Assembly: GCA_027578815.1 (NCBI GenBank) | Contig: JANBTH010000444.1 | Location: forward strand, 1 to 17,324 | Direction: 5' to 3' | Length of the DNA stretch: 17,324 nt | Source: Coemansia sp. RSA 1804 | Lineage: Eukaryota; Kickxellomycota; Kickxellomycetes; Kickxellales; Kickxellaceae | Shown: positions 1 to 8,085 of the stretch, one piece after another | Layout of the letters: each line of letters opens with the position of its first letter | How positions within the stretch are numbered: position 1 is the first letter of the stretch | Translations under genes and position numbers: made by a program | The notes under the pieces: model-generated | Told to the model about the DNA's origin: nothing | What the model saw: only the letters and a program-made list of their open reading frames with translations | The model's database searches: none

Positions 1-1479
1 GTGTATGAATAGAAAAAAGACAGCAGCCTTTTATTTGCATTTTTGTCAGCTCTACATTTAAATAAACAAGTATTAGTAATGCCTTTATGTACTATTCTTG
101 AATGAACGCGGTCGACAAATCTCCGTGCCAATAACTATCTTTGTTTCTCCACTGCCAAAAAAACAGCACACAGACTTTTTTTTATCTCATCGCCTCACAG
201 ATACTCAATTATTAAAATCATCCCCAAGATACCCGAGATGCTCCCACTGCAGCGTGGCTCGAGTACCTGTTTGCGCAGGCTTTTTTTCTTGCAAAAAAAT
301 GTATTTTTAATTGCCATATATGCTTAACCATGACTCATGTGTCCCCACATTTAGCTGCCATTTGGCAATACGCAAATCGGATGTGTCCATAACATGTCTG
401 CAGCTGCACTCTGTGCTTTGAAAGAAAATAGTCTCTTCCTGTAGATTCAACACGAATGAAAAAGAAAACGAATGTTTGGACGACAGGCAACGTTGAAGGA
501 TATCGGACACAGAACCCGTACATTGATGGCCCTGAGTCAGAAAATTGCGCAAATGCTCCGCACTAGTTTTCTCTCTCCCCAATGTGTTGGAATCAAGCGG
601 TCGCACATAATGTTGGGATGGATGGGCTGCGTCATGGCGGAATGCAGAACTGATTCCAAAATAAGCGATTCTCAGTAGAAATCTCCGATGCCTTTTCTCC
701 CTTCTTTCTCATTTTTCCGGCGGTATGTATTTTCAAGAGACGCTGAAGCAGCTTCTGGTTAGCAGAGCGAAGGTTCTAACAGCTTCTCTTTTCAGAGACA
801 AGCGGGTATATGCTTGTTGTCTGCTTGTCCGCAAGCAGAAAAATTTTTTGTTCTAGAATGTGCAATCTTCAGCAGATCTCTCACAGCTCACTTGATGTTC
901 CAAAGAACAGCAGCTGAGAGTTGGCATTGTGTGTCGGAGCAGACAAAAGCCAAAGTAAATAAACAAGACGACGCTTTTTCGGATGGGGTCGGAATCTGTA
1001 CGTTATTCATATATGCCATATAGGGCAACATGTGCGTGTAATGACGACAAGGGCTGGCTCCATTAAGAGCCTCTTTCCCTGCATTTAGTTGACAAGAAAG
1101 CAGAATTTTCTTTATTTGCACTTTGTTGGTATGTCTGCTGGTGTCTGGAACGCTCTATGCAGCATGCCGAGTCTGCTTCAATGGCAACAATGAACGCGCT
1201 CCTGATGGCTAGAAACCACCGTCACAATGCTTGGCACCTCTGAATCAAATCATGAGATCACATGTAAAACGAGTTGTTTTCAAGTTCAAAACAAAACTTG
1301 GACAAGGCAGTTCTATCAAATCCTGTATTCACATCAAATGTTAAGTACTGCCATGCAATTGTCAAATCATGTAAAGATACAGATGGAAAAAGTATAAAAA
1401 TCTATTTGGGCGCTAGTAGTTCTCTCCTTGCTAGCCTTGCATGGTGTTCCAGAGTTTTCAAAAGATTCTGCGATATAAT
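1..1479. other. AT-rich stretch without a supported gene
   Basis: All open frames here are short, most begin at non-ATG codons, and none has a motif I recognise on either strand. I looked on the minus strand for a continuation of the FunK1-like frame at 1480-2112 (an HRDIS-type kinase loop) and found none. The only local structure is a cluster of dyads at 757-849, listed separately, and an imperfect dyad around 1270-1297. The stretch could hold untranslated exons or decayed sequence, but nothing in it identifies a product. Confidence 0.6.
757..849 (+). other. Cluster of three short hairpins ending in A5T6
   Basis: Three inverted repeats follow each other. GTTAG at 758-762 pairs with CTAAC at 776-780, ACAAGC at 798-803 pairs with GCTTGT at 812-817, and CTGCTTG at 821-827 pairs with CAAGCAG at 832-838 around a TCCG loop. 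The last stem is followed directly by five A and six T (839-849); a T run of this length can stop RNA polymerase III. No tRNA A or B box with proper spacing is present, so a transcript is only a possibility. Confidence 0.2.
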
Positions 1480-2112
1480 CTATTCATTTTTAACAGGTTC
1501 CTCAAACGGATCAGCAGAGGATACGGAGTTTTTTTCTGAATTGATCTGGTAGCTTGCCGTGTCAATAAGATCATTACCACATACCACATTCTCGCTATTC
1601 TCTGCTCCATTGTCTTCAAGAAGAAAGGTTAAATGGCACTTGCAATATTCTCGTGTTCCATGGTAAGGACAATCTGGAGCAGCACCAAACCGTGGATTAA
1701 AGAACATAGTTTGGTAGAGATAAATAGACAGCTTTTCTAAGCGCTCGCCGTCAGCACCATTGCTATTCTGCTTACGAAAATCTCGAGTAATATTATCTTT
1801 AAAGATTTGAATACTAAGATCTGACTTGTTTAAAGCAGCTATTTCATCAGATCCTTTACGCGTATTGAGAGATGGGTTTGCTGAAGACCAAGCAAAGACG
1901 GGATTATTATCATCGTCGATGTAGAGACCACTTACTTTGAACTCCAAGCAAATAGCCTCATCCTTATTTGGAGCCGTATTATAGATAGTCCAAGAGTCCT
2001 TTATAACAACCGACGGCTGTATTCTATCATCAACCGACACTAGCGTCGGTGGCTTTACTGGCAATACCAGAAAACAGCGGCTGTAGCGGCCAAACAGCCT
2101 ATTGGCGCTCAT
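1480..2112 (-). CDS. Putative FunK1-like fragment, kinase core absent
   Basis: An intact 210-aa frame starts with ATG after an in-frame TAG eight to ten codons upstream. Residues 5-41 contain a GRYSRCFLVLP block followed by SVVIKDSW. I read this as the segment that precedes the kinase core in fungal FunK1 proteins (PF17667), where a GR-x-TRCF-like strand leads to an IKDSW motif and then an acidic DE. The rest (residues 60-210) does not match what I know of the family. It holds a Cys/His group (C148, H151, C157, C159, H160) that could bind a metal. No catalytic HRD, DFG or glycine loop is present, and none is found in the 1.4 kb downstream on this strand, so it cannot be an active kinase as it stands. 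It is divergent from the AAA-like gene and has AT-rich codons like it. It could be a decayed copy, a partial exon, or an unrelated hypothetical protein. The family call is tentative. Confidence 0.4.
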   Translation of the reverse strand: MSANRLFGRYSRCFLVLPVKPPTLVSVDDRIQPSVVIKDSWTIYNTAPNKDEAICLEFKVSGLYIDDDNNPVFAWSSANPSLNTRKGSDEIAALNKSDLSIQIFKDNITRDFRKQNSNGADGERLEKLSIYLYQTMFFNPRFGAAPDCPYHGTREYCKCHLTFLLEDNGAENSENVVCGNDLIDTASYQINSEKNSVSSADPFEEPVKNE

Positions 2113-2713
2113 AATAATCTCAGATGAGCAATATAAAACCTACTCGTCAAAACTGCTGTTTAATGGTACGCCTATTTTGTAGTAATTAAGTCATGCCATA
2201 AATGTGTTCAGTTTTAAGACTAAACGCAGTTTAAATGTCAAGATTATAAAAAGAAATTAAATAAAGGCTAGAAAAATAATCTCTTCTGATGACTAAAGTT
2301 TAGCAGTTCAGATAAGAAAGAAAAGTAGAACATTTTTGTCAAGTGAGCTACATCAAAGTCGAAATAGAGCTGGCTGTTGAAAAGGATATGCCCAGGATTG
2401 AGTTATTTGCCTGCGATTCAAATTGCTATCAGCATACCTGCATTGTTCCGATCATCTTCAAAACTCCCCAATCAGCCATCAATTCATTAACTGTGAATAT
2501 AGCACTCTTTATTTCTTTGGTTTTATATTTTATTAGTAAAATTGATGCTGTTGAGTCTTGTAAAGCCTTCCAGTCTCTCTAATTAAAATCTGTCTTTTGC
2601 GGAGGTTGCAATCTCTGAAAACATGATTTCCTTGTGATAAAGGTGACATTATGAACACTGTCGGTTTCTTTTTCCTTGTATTTAACGTTTGTTATTGAAA
2701 GTCTCAAATTGAA

Positions 2714-2720
2714 TATATAA
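2714..2720 (+). promoter_or_regulatory. TATA-like element of the AAA-like gene
   Basis: TATATAA lies 248 nt before the AAA-like start codon. It is part of a 16-nt string (2712-2727) that recurs exactly at 7882-7897 upstream of the second tetraspanin gene. A transcription start about 30 nt downstream would fall just before the upstream ORF at 2757. The role is inferred from position and sequence only. Confidence 0.35.
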
Positions 2721-2756
2721 TATAGAGAAAGAGTTGACAGCGATTATACTCGACAT

Positions 2757-2840
2757 ATGTCTATTTTCCGTCTGCCATCATTTTTCTCTTTATTTTACTC
2801 TATTGTGAAACAAAAGGCAGCACAATATTTTGACATTTAA
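2757..2840 (+). other. Upstream ORF in the AAA-like leader
   Basis: ATG at 2757 opens a 27-codon frame closed by TAA at 2838-2840, entirely upstream of the main start at 2968. If transcription begins near 2745-2750, as the TATA element suggests, this would be the first ATG on the message and could lower translation of the main frame. No conservation evidence is available. Confidence 0.3.
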
Positions 2841-2852
2841 CTAAATAAAAAG

Positions 2853-2960
2853 GTATGGAATTGTTCTTGAATAAAACTTACTCTGGCTTTCTTAGCTGAT
2901 AAATGGGTTCGAATATGTATTAAATAAATTCTTTCTTTCTGTTTTCTATTCTTTATTTAG
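2853..2960 (+). other. Possible leader intron of the AAA-like gene
   Basis: AAAAAG|GTATGG at 2853 resembles a donor. A long pyrimidine-rich tract ending in TTTATTTAG at 2960 is a strong acceptor, and a CTGAT branch-like sequence lies near 2897-2902. The predicted length of 108 nt is close to the window's clear introns (100 and 101 nt). The acceptor lies seven nt before the main ATG. The intron would remove nothing from the protein if the ATG at 2968 is the true start. Confidence 0.4.
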
Positions 2961-2967
2961 AAAAAGC

Positions 2968-4880
2968 ATGGCTGTTCAAAAAAGAACAAGGAAACATGCC
3001 GCCAGACGGAGCAAACATAAACGGCAAAAGACCAAAGGCAATGATGGTTATGATACGGCGGGAACTCAACAATTCCTGGAAACAAATGGTACTCCACTGA
3101 GTTCTGAGCAGCTGAAGCAGCCGGTTTCTAGCCAAAATAATGTTGAAAACAGATTGGATACTTCTAATCGTCATGAACCAGCTGCTAGGATATCGGGTCA
3201 CCGCGTGGCTGTTGGCAACAATATTTCCACCTTTGGTAGCAGCAACCTGTGCAGGATTGATAAAACGCTGTTTTGTAAAAGCTTTTGGGAAGGCAATTCA
3301 AAGATTGGACGTATATGTCTGCCACGGGGGTTTGGAAAGACATATAGCATAACGCAGCTCCTTCTCTTTTTTAGTTTGGCGACAGAAGAACATGAGTTTG
3401 ATGTATCAGATATGGATATTCAAACACCCGAACGATCTGCAAAGAAAATACAAGAGTTGAATAAGTTAGAAAAATTTGATTTAAGGCGCGAACTGCTTTT
3501 TAACAATTCTTTACTCAAGAGTACTCATCCCGAGTTTTTTCAGGAACATTTTATGAAATACCCGGTGATCCATATATCATTCAGCTCATGTAAGTCAACC
3601 AATTCAGTTGCCGATCTCTATGTTGCAGTCTGCGATGCTATTCTAACAGCTGTGAATCGCTGGATTGATTACGAGAATTTTGACAATGTGAGTGGTGATG
3701 GTGTTATGCTTAACGACAGTCTAAAAGAACTTTTGGCGGTCTCCTGGGTAGTTAATGATGCAAAGCATGATATTAAAGGATTTGATAATAGTAATACTAA
3801 CCATTGCATCTGGCTGTTTGACAATTTGTCAAATTTTGTGGGCAGGACCTACGGCAAATACATTCTGTTGGTAGATGATTACGATGTTCCTTTTACATCT
3901 AATCATCTTGCAGCATGGAGTTCTGAAGAAAAAGAAAAGCTTCATAACTCGTACAAGTTGCTACTCCAGTCAATGCTCAAGGTAAGCTATACAAGCCTAT
4001 GCTGGCATTTTGCTCAAAACGTGTGTTTTATTTATGTAGGTGTTGTACTAAACCTTAATATGCTTGTTTTATATTCTTTTAGAAAAACAAATACCTTCGT
4101 AAGGCGCTCTTTGTTGGTGAGTTTGAGATACCTTTGGCTGGGTTCAGATTTAATGCGAAGAATATTGTGGATTTCCCAATGGTGCCATCATTCAAAGGTG
4201 CGGCAGATAATGACAACACTGTTGTTGATGCCGACTCCTCAGTTTCCTCTAGCGATTCGAATAAACCACTAGCAGACTTTTTTGGGTTTAATGAATCTGA
4301 AGTGGGCATGCTGTTGGACAAGAGCGCTGCGAACTATCCACAAATTGCAGACCACAAGGACGAGGGTATGGCAACAATAAAGGACTGGTACGGCGGGTAT
4401 CGAATTGGAAAGTGCAGTGAAAAGTACAACCCAAGATCGGTCTGTGCGTTTATAGAGTTCTTTTGCAGCCAGCTAAGAGATTCAAAGAATAGGGCAGCTC
4501 AGAGTGTGCCGGATGCTCTTCAGTCTGCAGCCAAGGTGTACTGGATTGCCGCTGGTAAACCGGGTCTAATTGAGACACTGATTGACAAGCATCGCGATCA
4601 GGCAGCCGATACAATTGAACAACTTATCGGCGAATACAAGAACAGAACGTCTGGTGATGCTAGCCCCAAACCTGCTTCTCGGAATAGTCACACTGTCTCA
4701 TTACAGTTGCCAAAGCCAGACGTAGGCATTGTAGCCTCTGACGAGTGCTCGACTGAAGAGATCCTCGCCCTCTGTCTTTCTGCTGGATATTTGATTCAGA
4801 ATGAACCAGGTTATGTGTGTATCCCAAATCGCGAGATGTACACTGTATGGTGTACATTTTCTAAGAAGGCTGATAAATGA
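2968..4880 (+). CDS. AAA-ATPase-like protein (PF09820 type), two exons
   Basis: Exon 1 is 2968-3981 and exon 2 is 4083-4880 (phase 0), giving 603 aa. The N-terminus is very basic (residues 5-23, RTRKH..KHKRQK), like a nuclear localisation signal. The ATPase part starts near residue 107. LPRGFGKT (118-125) is the Walker A-like loop, where the family usually has PRRFGKS. YILLVDDYD (298-306) is the Walker B segment, equivalent to the usual LIDEYD. After the intron come NKYLRKALFVGEF and WYGGYRIG, both hallmark positions of the family, and the protein ends just after CIPNREMYTVW. In many relatives a PD-(D/E)XK nuclease domain (DUF1703 type) follows that point; here a stop comes 12 codons later and no such domain is visible. 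The family is found in fungi, microbes and mobile elements, and its cellular role is not established. The start has good context (AGC before ATG, G after). Codons are AT-rich, unlike the housekeeping genes to the right. Confidence 0.85.
3982..4082 (+). other. Intron of the AAA-like gene
   Basis: The intron is 101 nt, starts GTAAGC and ends TTTTAG, and has a near-perfect branch sequence TACTAAAC at about 4046-4053. Splicing joins ..SMLK to KNKYLRKALF in phase 0 and restores the family's NKYLRKALF block across the junction, which is strong evidence that it is real. Confidence 0.9.
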
Positions 4881-5165
4881 ATACTTGGCAGAGTGAGTGT
4901 AATGCCAGGTCTGATTGTCGATGTGTTTGACATGTTTCATTCTATGGAAATACAGACTGGACCATAAAAACAATGCATTTTTGTAGAACACTGTTTAACA
5001 CATGCAATACCCTTGACTAGGAATGGCATGTAGTAGTGTTTTGAAACGTTTTCCTTTTTAGTCTAGCATATAAAGATAAGAAATTTATTTGGCTGATGTG
5101 AGTAGTAGAAGAGTGAAAGACAAGAGACAGGGGATTGGAGACTGTTTGGGTGCTAGACGAATATC
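4881..5165. other. Convergent 3' spacer, AAA-like gene and beta-7 gene
   Basis: The two genes end tail to tail, 285 bp apart. The spacer is AT-rich and contains no open frame with recognisable content. It should hold both 3' untranslated regions and polyadenylation sites, but I see no perfect AATAAA in a decisive position for either gene. Confidence 0.5.
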
Positions 5166-6053
5166 CTAGAAGCCGTAACCATGAACATAATCAGCAATGT
5201 CCCAGTTGGTTTCAACAGTGTAAGGCTCGGTGATCTCGACGCCCTGGGCGGTGACCTTTCCTCTTATGATCTTGCTGATGGCTCTGGAGTCGCGGTAGAA
5301 CAGCACACGCATGCAGCGGTCAACGATCTTGACAGCCTCCTCCTCGGTGATCTCGTCCTCGTGCCCCTCGACCAGCTTGCGCAGAGTAGGCAGCGCAAGG
5401 TGCTGGCCAAAGCCGGTGGCAATCGTCGGAGTCTCATACGTGGTGCCGAGGTAATCGACGTACCCGAGGACCTTCTCGCCCTTGTCAATACCAGCAACCA
5501 CGTAGGTGTTCCACAGCGGGTTGAGCCGCGAGCGCCGGTTGTACATGATCTTGCTGACACACTTGTAGATGGATTTGGGTCCCATGCTCTGTCCGTCGTC
5601 CATGTCGTACTCCTGCGTCATGATGTTTTCCAGCGTGTGGCGCATATGCTGGTAGTCCGAGAAGTCGCCGGACATGCCTACCAGCGTCGAGTCGCCCACC
5701 GTCAGCAGGCGTCTCTCGTTGAGGAACATTGACATTCTGCCGTATGACCCCAGACAGTCTGCGGCCATCATGATTCCATCCTTGTATTTGAATGCAATGA
5801 CCGATGTTCCGGTGACAATGGGGCCGCTAAAAAGAAGAGGTAAGAAAGAAATAGAATACATGCGCTTAATAACAGTACCTTTTCTTTTGTCTGGAAAAGA
5901 AACATGCATGGTCTTCTCCTTTAAAGGTTGCAATGTGAAAGAGGTTGCTTCATTTGGGTTGCCAACTTACGCTGAATGGGTCACTGGCTCGTTGTTGGTC
6001 GTCGCCTGAGGACGCTGCAGGGTGTGCGGAAGCCGGAATTCGATAGGATCCAT
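5166..6053 (-). CDS. PRE4: Proteasome subunit beta type-4 (beta-7), spliced
   Basis: Exon 1 is 6053-5971 and exon 2 is 5826-5166, giving 247 aa. This is the beta-7 subunit of the 20S core (PSMB4 in animals, Pre4 in yeast), a non-catalytic subunit of the inner rings that helps join the two half-proteasomes. Evidence is the block PIVTGTSVI (30-38), the ADCLGSYGRM strand, NPLWNT, YVDYLGTTYETP, ATGFG, and CMRVLFYRDSR near the end. These sit in the order and spacing of the family, and the length is usual. Residues 1-28 (exon 1) are the propeptide. Mature Thr1 corresponds to T35 in VTGTSV. The start ATG has purines at -3 and +4 (GCCATGG). It is divergent from tetraspanin 1 and shares its promoter region. 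I see no yeast PACE element (GGTGGCAAA) upstream, so Rpn4-type control is not supported. Confidence 0.95.
5827..5970 (-). other. Intron of the proteasome beta-7 gene
   Basis: The 144-nt intron begins GTAAGTTGG and ends CTTCTTTTTAG on the minus strand. Splicing joins ..THSA to GPIVTGTS. It lies within seven residues of the expected propeptide cleavage point, so exon 1 encodes nearly the whole propeptide and exon 2 the mature subunit. Confidence 0.9.
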
Positions 6054-6516
6054 GGCCTGACAATTATTTAAATAGATTACCTGTCCCAATCAGAAGGAAT
6101 TGAAAAGAGAAATAAAGAACAGACGAAAAAGAGTAGCAGCAGAAAGGGAGAAGATCCAAAACACGTCATCCCAGGTTTAATGCGTGAGAGAGAGCCAGGA
6201 AATTAGCTGTTCAATGCGTGGATTACGATTACGTGTCCCCCATTTTTAAGCAATTCAGTCACGTGCGGAAACTTTTTGTTCTGATCTGAGAAATGCTCAT
6301 AACGCCAAACTAACAGCATTATATTTTGTCGTTTTAGGCTTTGTTTCGATCTGTTCTTCTAAAAGGTCACATACTGATTGATGAGGCAGGAGATTCTGGG
6401 CCACATAACGGCTATGAAATAACGAGAAGCACACGTAGTTTGAGCATATATTCTCCTCCATCCCGGCTGTATAAAGAGGAAAAAAAGCCCAACTAACCAA
6501 CTAATTTGTATATTTC
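6054..6516. promoter_or_regulatory. Divergent promoter, beta-7 and tetraspanin 1
   Basis: This 463-bp spacer drives the proteasome gene leftward and tetraspanin 1 rightward. Visible elements are a CCAAT pentamer at 6086-6090, three ACGT cores at 6163, 6231 and 6261 (the last inside a palindromic CACGTG E-box, 6260-6265), and the octamer AATGCGTG twice (6179-6186 and 6213-6220). A TATAAA lies at 6470-6475, 42 nt before the tetraspanin ATG. Function is inferred from location; no factor can be named with certainty. Confidence 0.55.
6470..6475 (+). promoter_or_regulatory. TATA box of tetraspanin 1
   Basis: TATAAA sits 42 nt before the ATG at 6517. A start site about 30 nt downstream would leave a short leader of roughly 10-20 nt, which supports the 6517 ATG as the first start codon on the message. 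Confidence 0.5.
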
Positions 6517-7542
6517 ATGTTTGGGCAAAGCGTTCTTGTAGCATTATTCAGAAGTGCACTAGTTACCACATTTTTCAGAACATCAATGTTTGAGGCAAAA
6601 GACGCAGTATTAGCGCTTCTGTCAACAGTGGGCGCCCTAACGGGGATGGGACTATGTGCGCTAGGCATATACGAGCTGTCTGTATCATGGGCACCAGAGT
6701 TCGCATACACGTACGTTTTCCTGTGCATGGTCGTCCTGGGACTGTTAATAGCGTACGCGTTCAGCATCGGAACCAGCGGAATCCTGTACAGTGAGGAGGA
6801 GGTGCGGTTTGGCATGCTGGTGGTTGTAGCAAGCAGCATCATTCTGTGCGAGCTGTGCCTGGTGCTCATGGTTCCTATGGATCCCAGCATCATGTATATG
6901 GATTTTGAGCAGACGTGGAGGCAAAACTATGGCTGGAACAGGGGGGAGCTTCAGTGGGTTGAGCACAGGTACGGGTGCTGCGGGTTCCGGAATGCCACCG
7001 ACATGCCGAGCAGCGACGCTTACAATGGAACAATGCAGCTGAATCGCGTGGGTGGCGGGTGTCTTCAGTATATGCGCGGTGCTGCGCAGGACCAGAACAG
7101 GGCGGCTATACGCGGATGCATGGTGGCGGTTGTGGTCCAGGTTGCGGTGCTGGCCATTGGGGCGCTGGTTTATGCCAGGGATCCGATGCTCAGCACTACG
7201 TGGATTGTGGAGGAAGAGGAGGAGGAGGAGGAAGGCCAGGCTGAGGGCCCGCCACTTGCAGCCACCACCACCACCTCAGCAATTCCTGCGGCTGCTGTTG
7301 AGAGTGCTTCCAATGTTGCTGCTGCTGCTGGTGGTAATGCATCTGCGTCCAGAGATCCACAAGCCGTTACCGCAGCAGCGGATACTGGTGCCAAGGGACG
7401 AGACAGCGCCGATGACGCAGAAGTAACGCCGACAGCGACACACATAATATACACTAAGAAGCAACCCGCCGCCGCCGCCACCACCGTCAGTCCAGCGGAA
7501 TCAACAGTATTACCACCGCCGCCAACAACAGCGCCGGAGTAA
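6517..7542 (+). CDS. Tetraspanin 1 with long cytoplasmic tail
   Basis: This is a single-exon 341-aa membrane protein. Four hydrophobic segments lie near residues 29-51, 64-88, 97-120 and 198-220. The large loop between TM3 and TM4 carries the tetraspanin signature CCG at 154-156 and a further Cys at 182. NAT (159-161) and NGT (170-172) are possible N-glycosylation sites. Tetraspanins organise membrane microdomains; in fungi the known types are Pls1, Tsp2 and Tsp3, and I cannot assign one of these. The C-terminus after TM4 is unusual: about 120 residues, opening with eight Glu (232-239) and then rich in Ala, Thr and Pro, ending PPPPTTAPE. Such a tail is absent from most family members. M24 (ATG at 6586) is an alternative start that would leave the short N-terminus typical of the family. 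The 6517 ATG is preferred because a TATA box lies 42 nt upstream. Confidence 0.85.
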   Translation: MFGQSVLVALFRSALVTTFFRTSMFEAKDAVLALLSTVGALTGMGLCALGIYELSVSWAPEFAYTYVFLCMVVLGLLIAYAFSIGTSGILYSEEEVRFGMLVVVASSIILCELCLVLMVPMDPSIMYMDFEQTWRQNYGWNRGELQWVEHRYGCCGFRNATDMPSSDAYNGTMQLNRVGGGCLQYMRGAAQDQNRAAIRGCMVAVVVQVAVLAIGALVYARDPMLSTTWIVEEEEEEEEGQAEGPPLAATTTTSAIPAAAVESASNVAAAAGGNASASRDPQAVTAAADTGAKGRDSADDAEVTPTATHIIYTKKQPAAAATTVSPAESTVLPPPPTTAPE

Positions 7543-8085
7543 AATCGGTTCAGAAAATTAGGGATTTTACTAGCTGGATATTCTAAATCCCTATTACTTT
7601 ATTATTTCTTTTTGCATGGTTCTAGTGACGTCGTCGTCCGTCATTGTTACAGGGCCTAATCCAGTCCAGTGGAAAATAGCAGGGCTTGAAAATGCCTCGT
7701 TTTTTTCTGCATAAAATAATGATTTCAGTTGCAACCAATGCCATCATCGGGGGGACTTATGCTATTCTATATGAATAGGTGAATAGAAAACGGTGTTTCT
7801 TCTTGGGATAGGGGAGGTATGACAGCATCAACAAATAAAAATATTATAGCATTTCATCAATGCGTGAAAATAGGGGGAAAAAATATATAATATAGAGGAT
7901 AGCGCTAGAAATGGTTAATTCTCTCTCTGCTCCACAAACTCATTTATTTTTCTCTTGCCCTTTTTCATCCATTCAACAAAAGGAAAATTTACCCACATCT
8001 ATTACTATACTATAACTATTGTAAACGCTGTCCGATCCATAGGCGTAAACACTCTACTACCTGAAATTAAAGAAACAAAAGAAAG
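7543..8085. promoter_or_regulatory. Spacer between tetraspanins, promoter of tetraspanin 2
   Basis: The 543-bp AT-rich spacer holds the end of the tetraspanin 1 transcript and the promoter of tetraspanin 2. TGACGTCG at 7626-7633 resembles a CRE-type bZIP site. AATGCGTG at 7859-7866 repeats the octamer of the upstream divergent promoter. TATATAA lies at 7884-7890, followed by a CT-rich initiator-like stretch at 7920-7932. No ATG occurs between that stretch and the start at 8086. No gene is supported here. Confidence 0.5.
7884..7890 (+). promoter_or_regulatory. TATA-like element of tetraspanin 2
   Basis: TATATAA lies within a 16-nt string (7882-7897) identical to 2712-2727. A start about 30 nt downstream coincides with the CT-rich stretch at 7920-7932 and gives a leader of about 160 nt. 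Confidence 0.4.

Larger units (their letters stand above)
2113..2967. other. Divergent AT-rich spacer with AAA-like gene leader
   Basis: This 855-bp spacer separates the FunK1-like frame (minus) from the AAA-like gene (plus). An 80-codon open frame at 2343-2582 begins with GTG and resembles nothing I know. The right-hand 260 bp look like a promoter and leader for the AAA-like gene: a TATA element, a 27-codon upstream ORF and a splice-like pair, each listed separately. Confidence 0.5.

Noticed and set aside
307..606. 99-residue minus-strand frame as a downstream part of the FunK1-like gene
   Set aside because: It starts at GTG, has no kinase motif, and is almost 900 bp from the FunK1-like stop.
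740..850. A tRNA gene in the hairpin cluster
   Set aside because: A GGTTCTAAC stretch resembles a B box only loosely. There is no A box at proper spacing and no cloverleaf.
2343..2582. 79-residue open frame in the divergent spacer
   Set aside because: It begins with GTG, has no recognised motif, and lies in AT-rich noncoding sequence. A remnant of a lost gene is possible but not supported.
5181..5732. 183-aa plus-strand frame over the proteasome gene
   Set aside because: It is the antisense of a clear beta-7 subunit and has no independent support.
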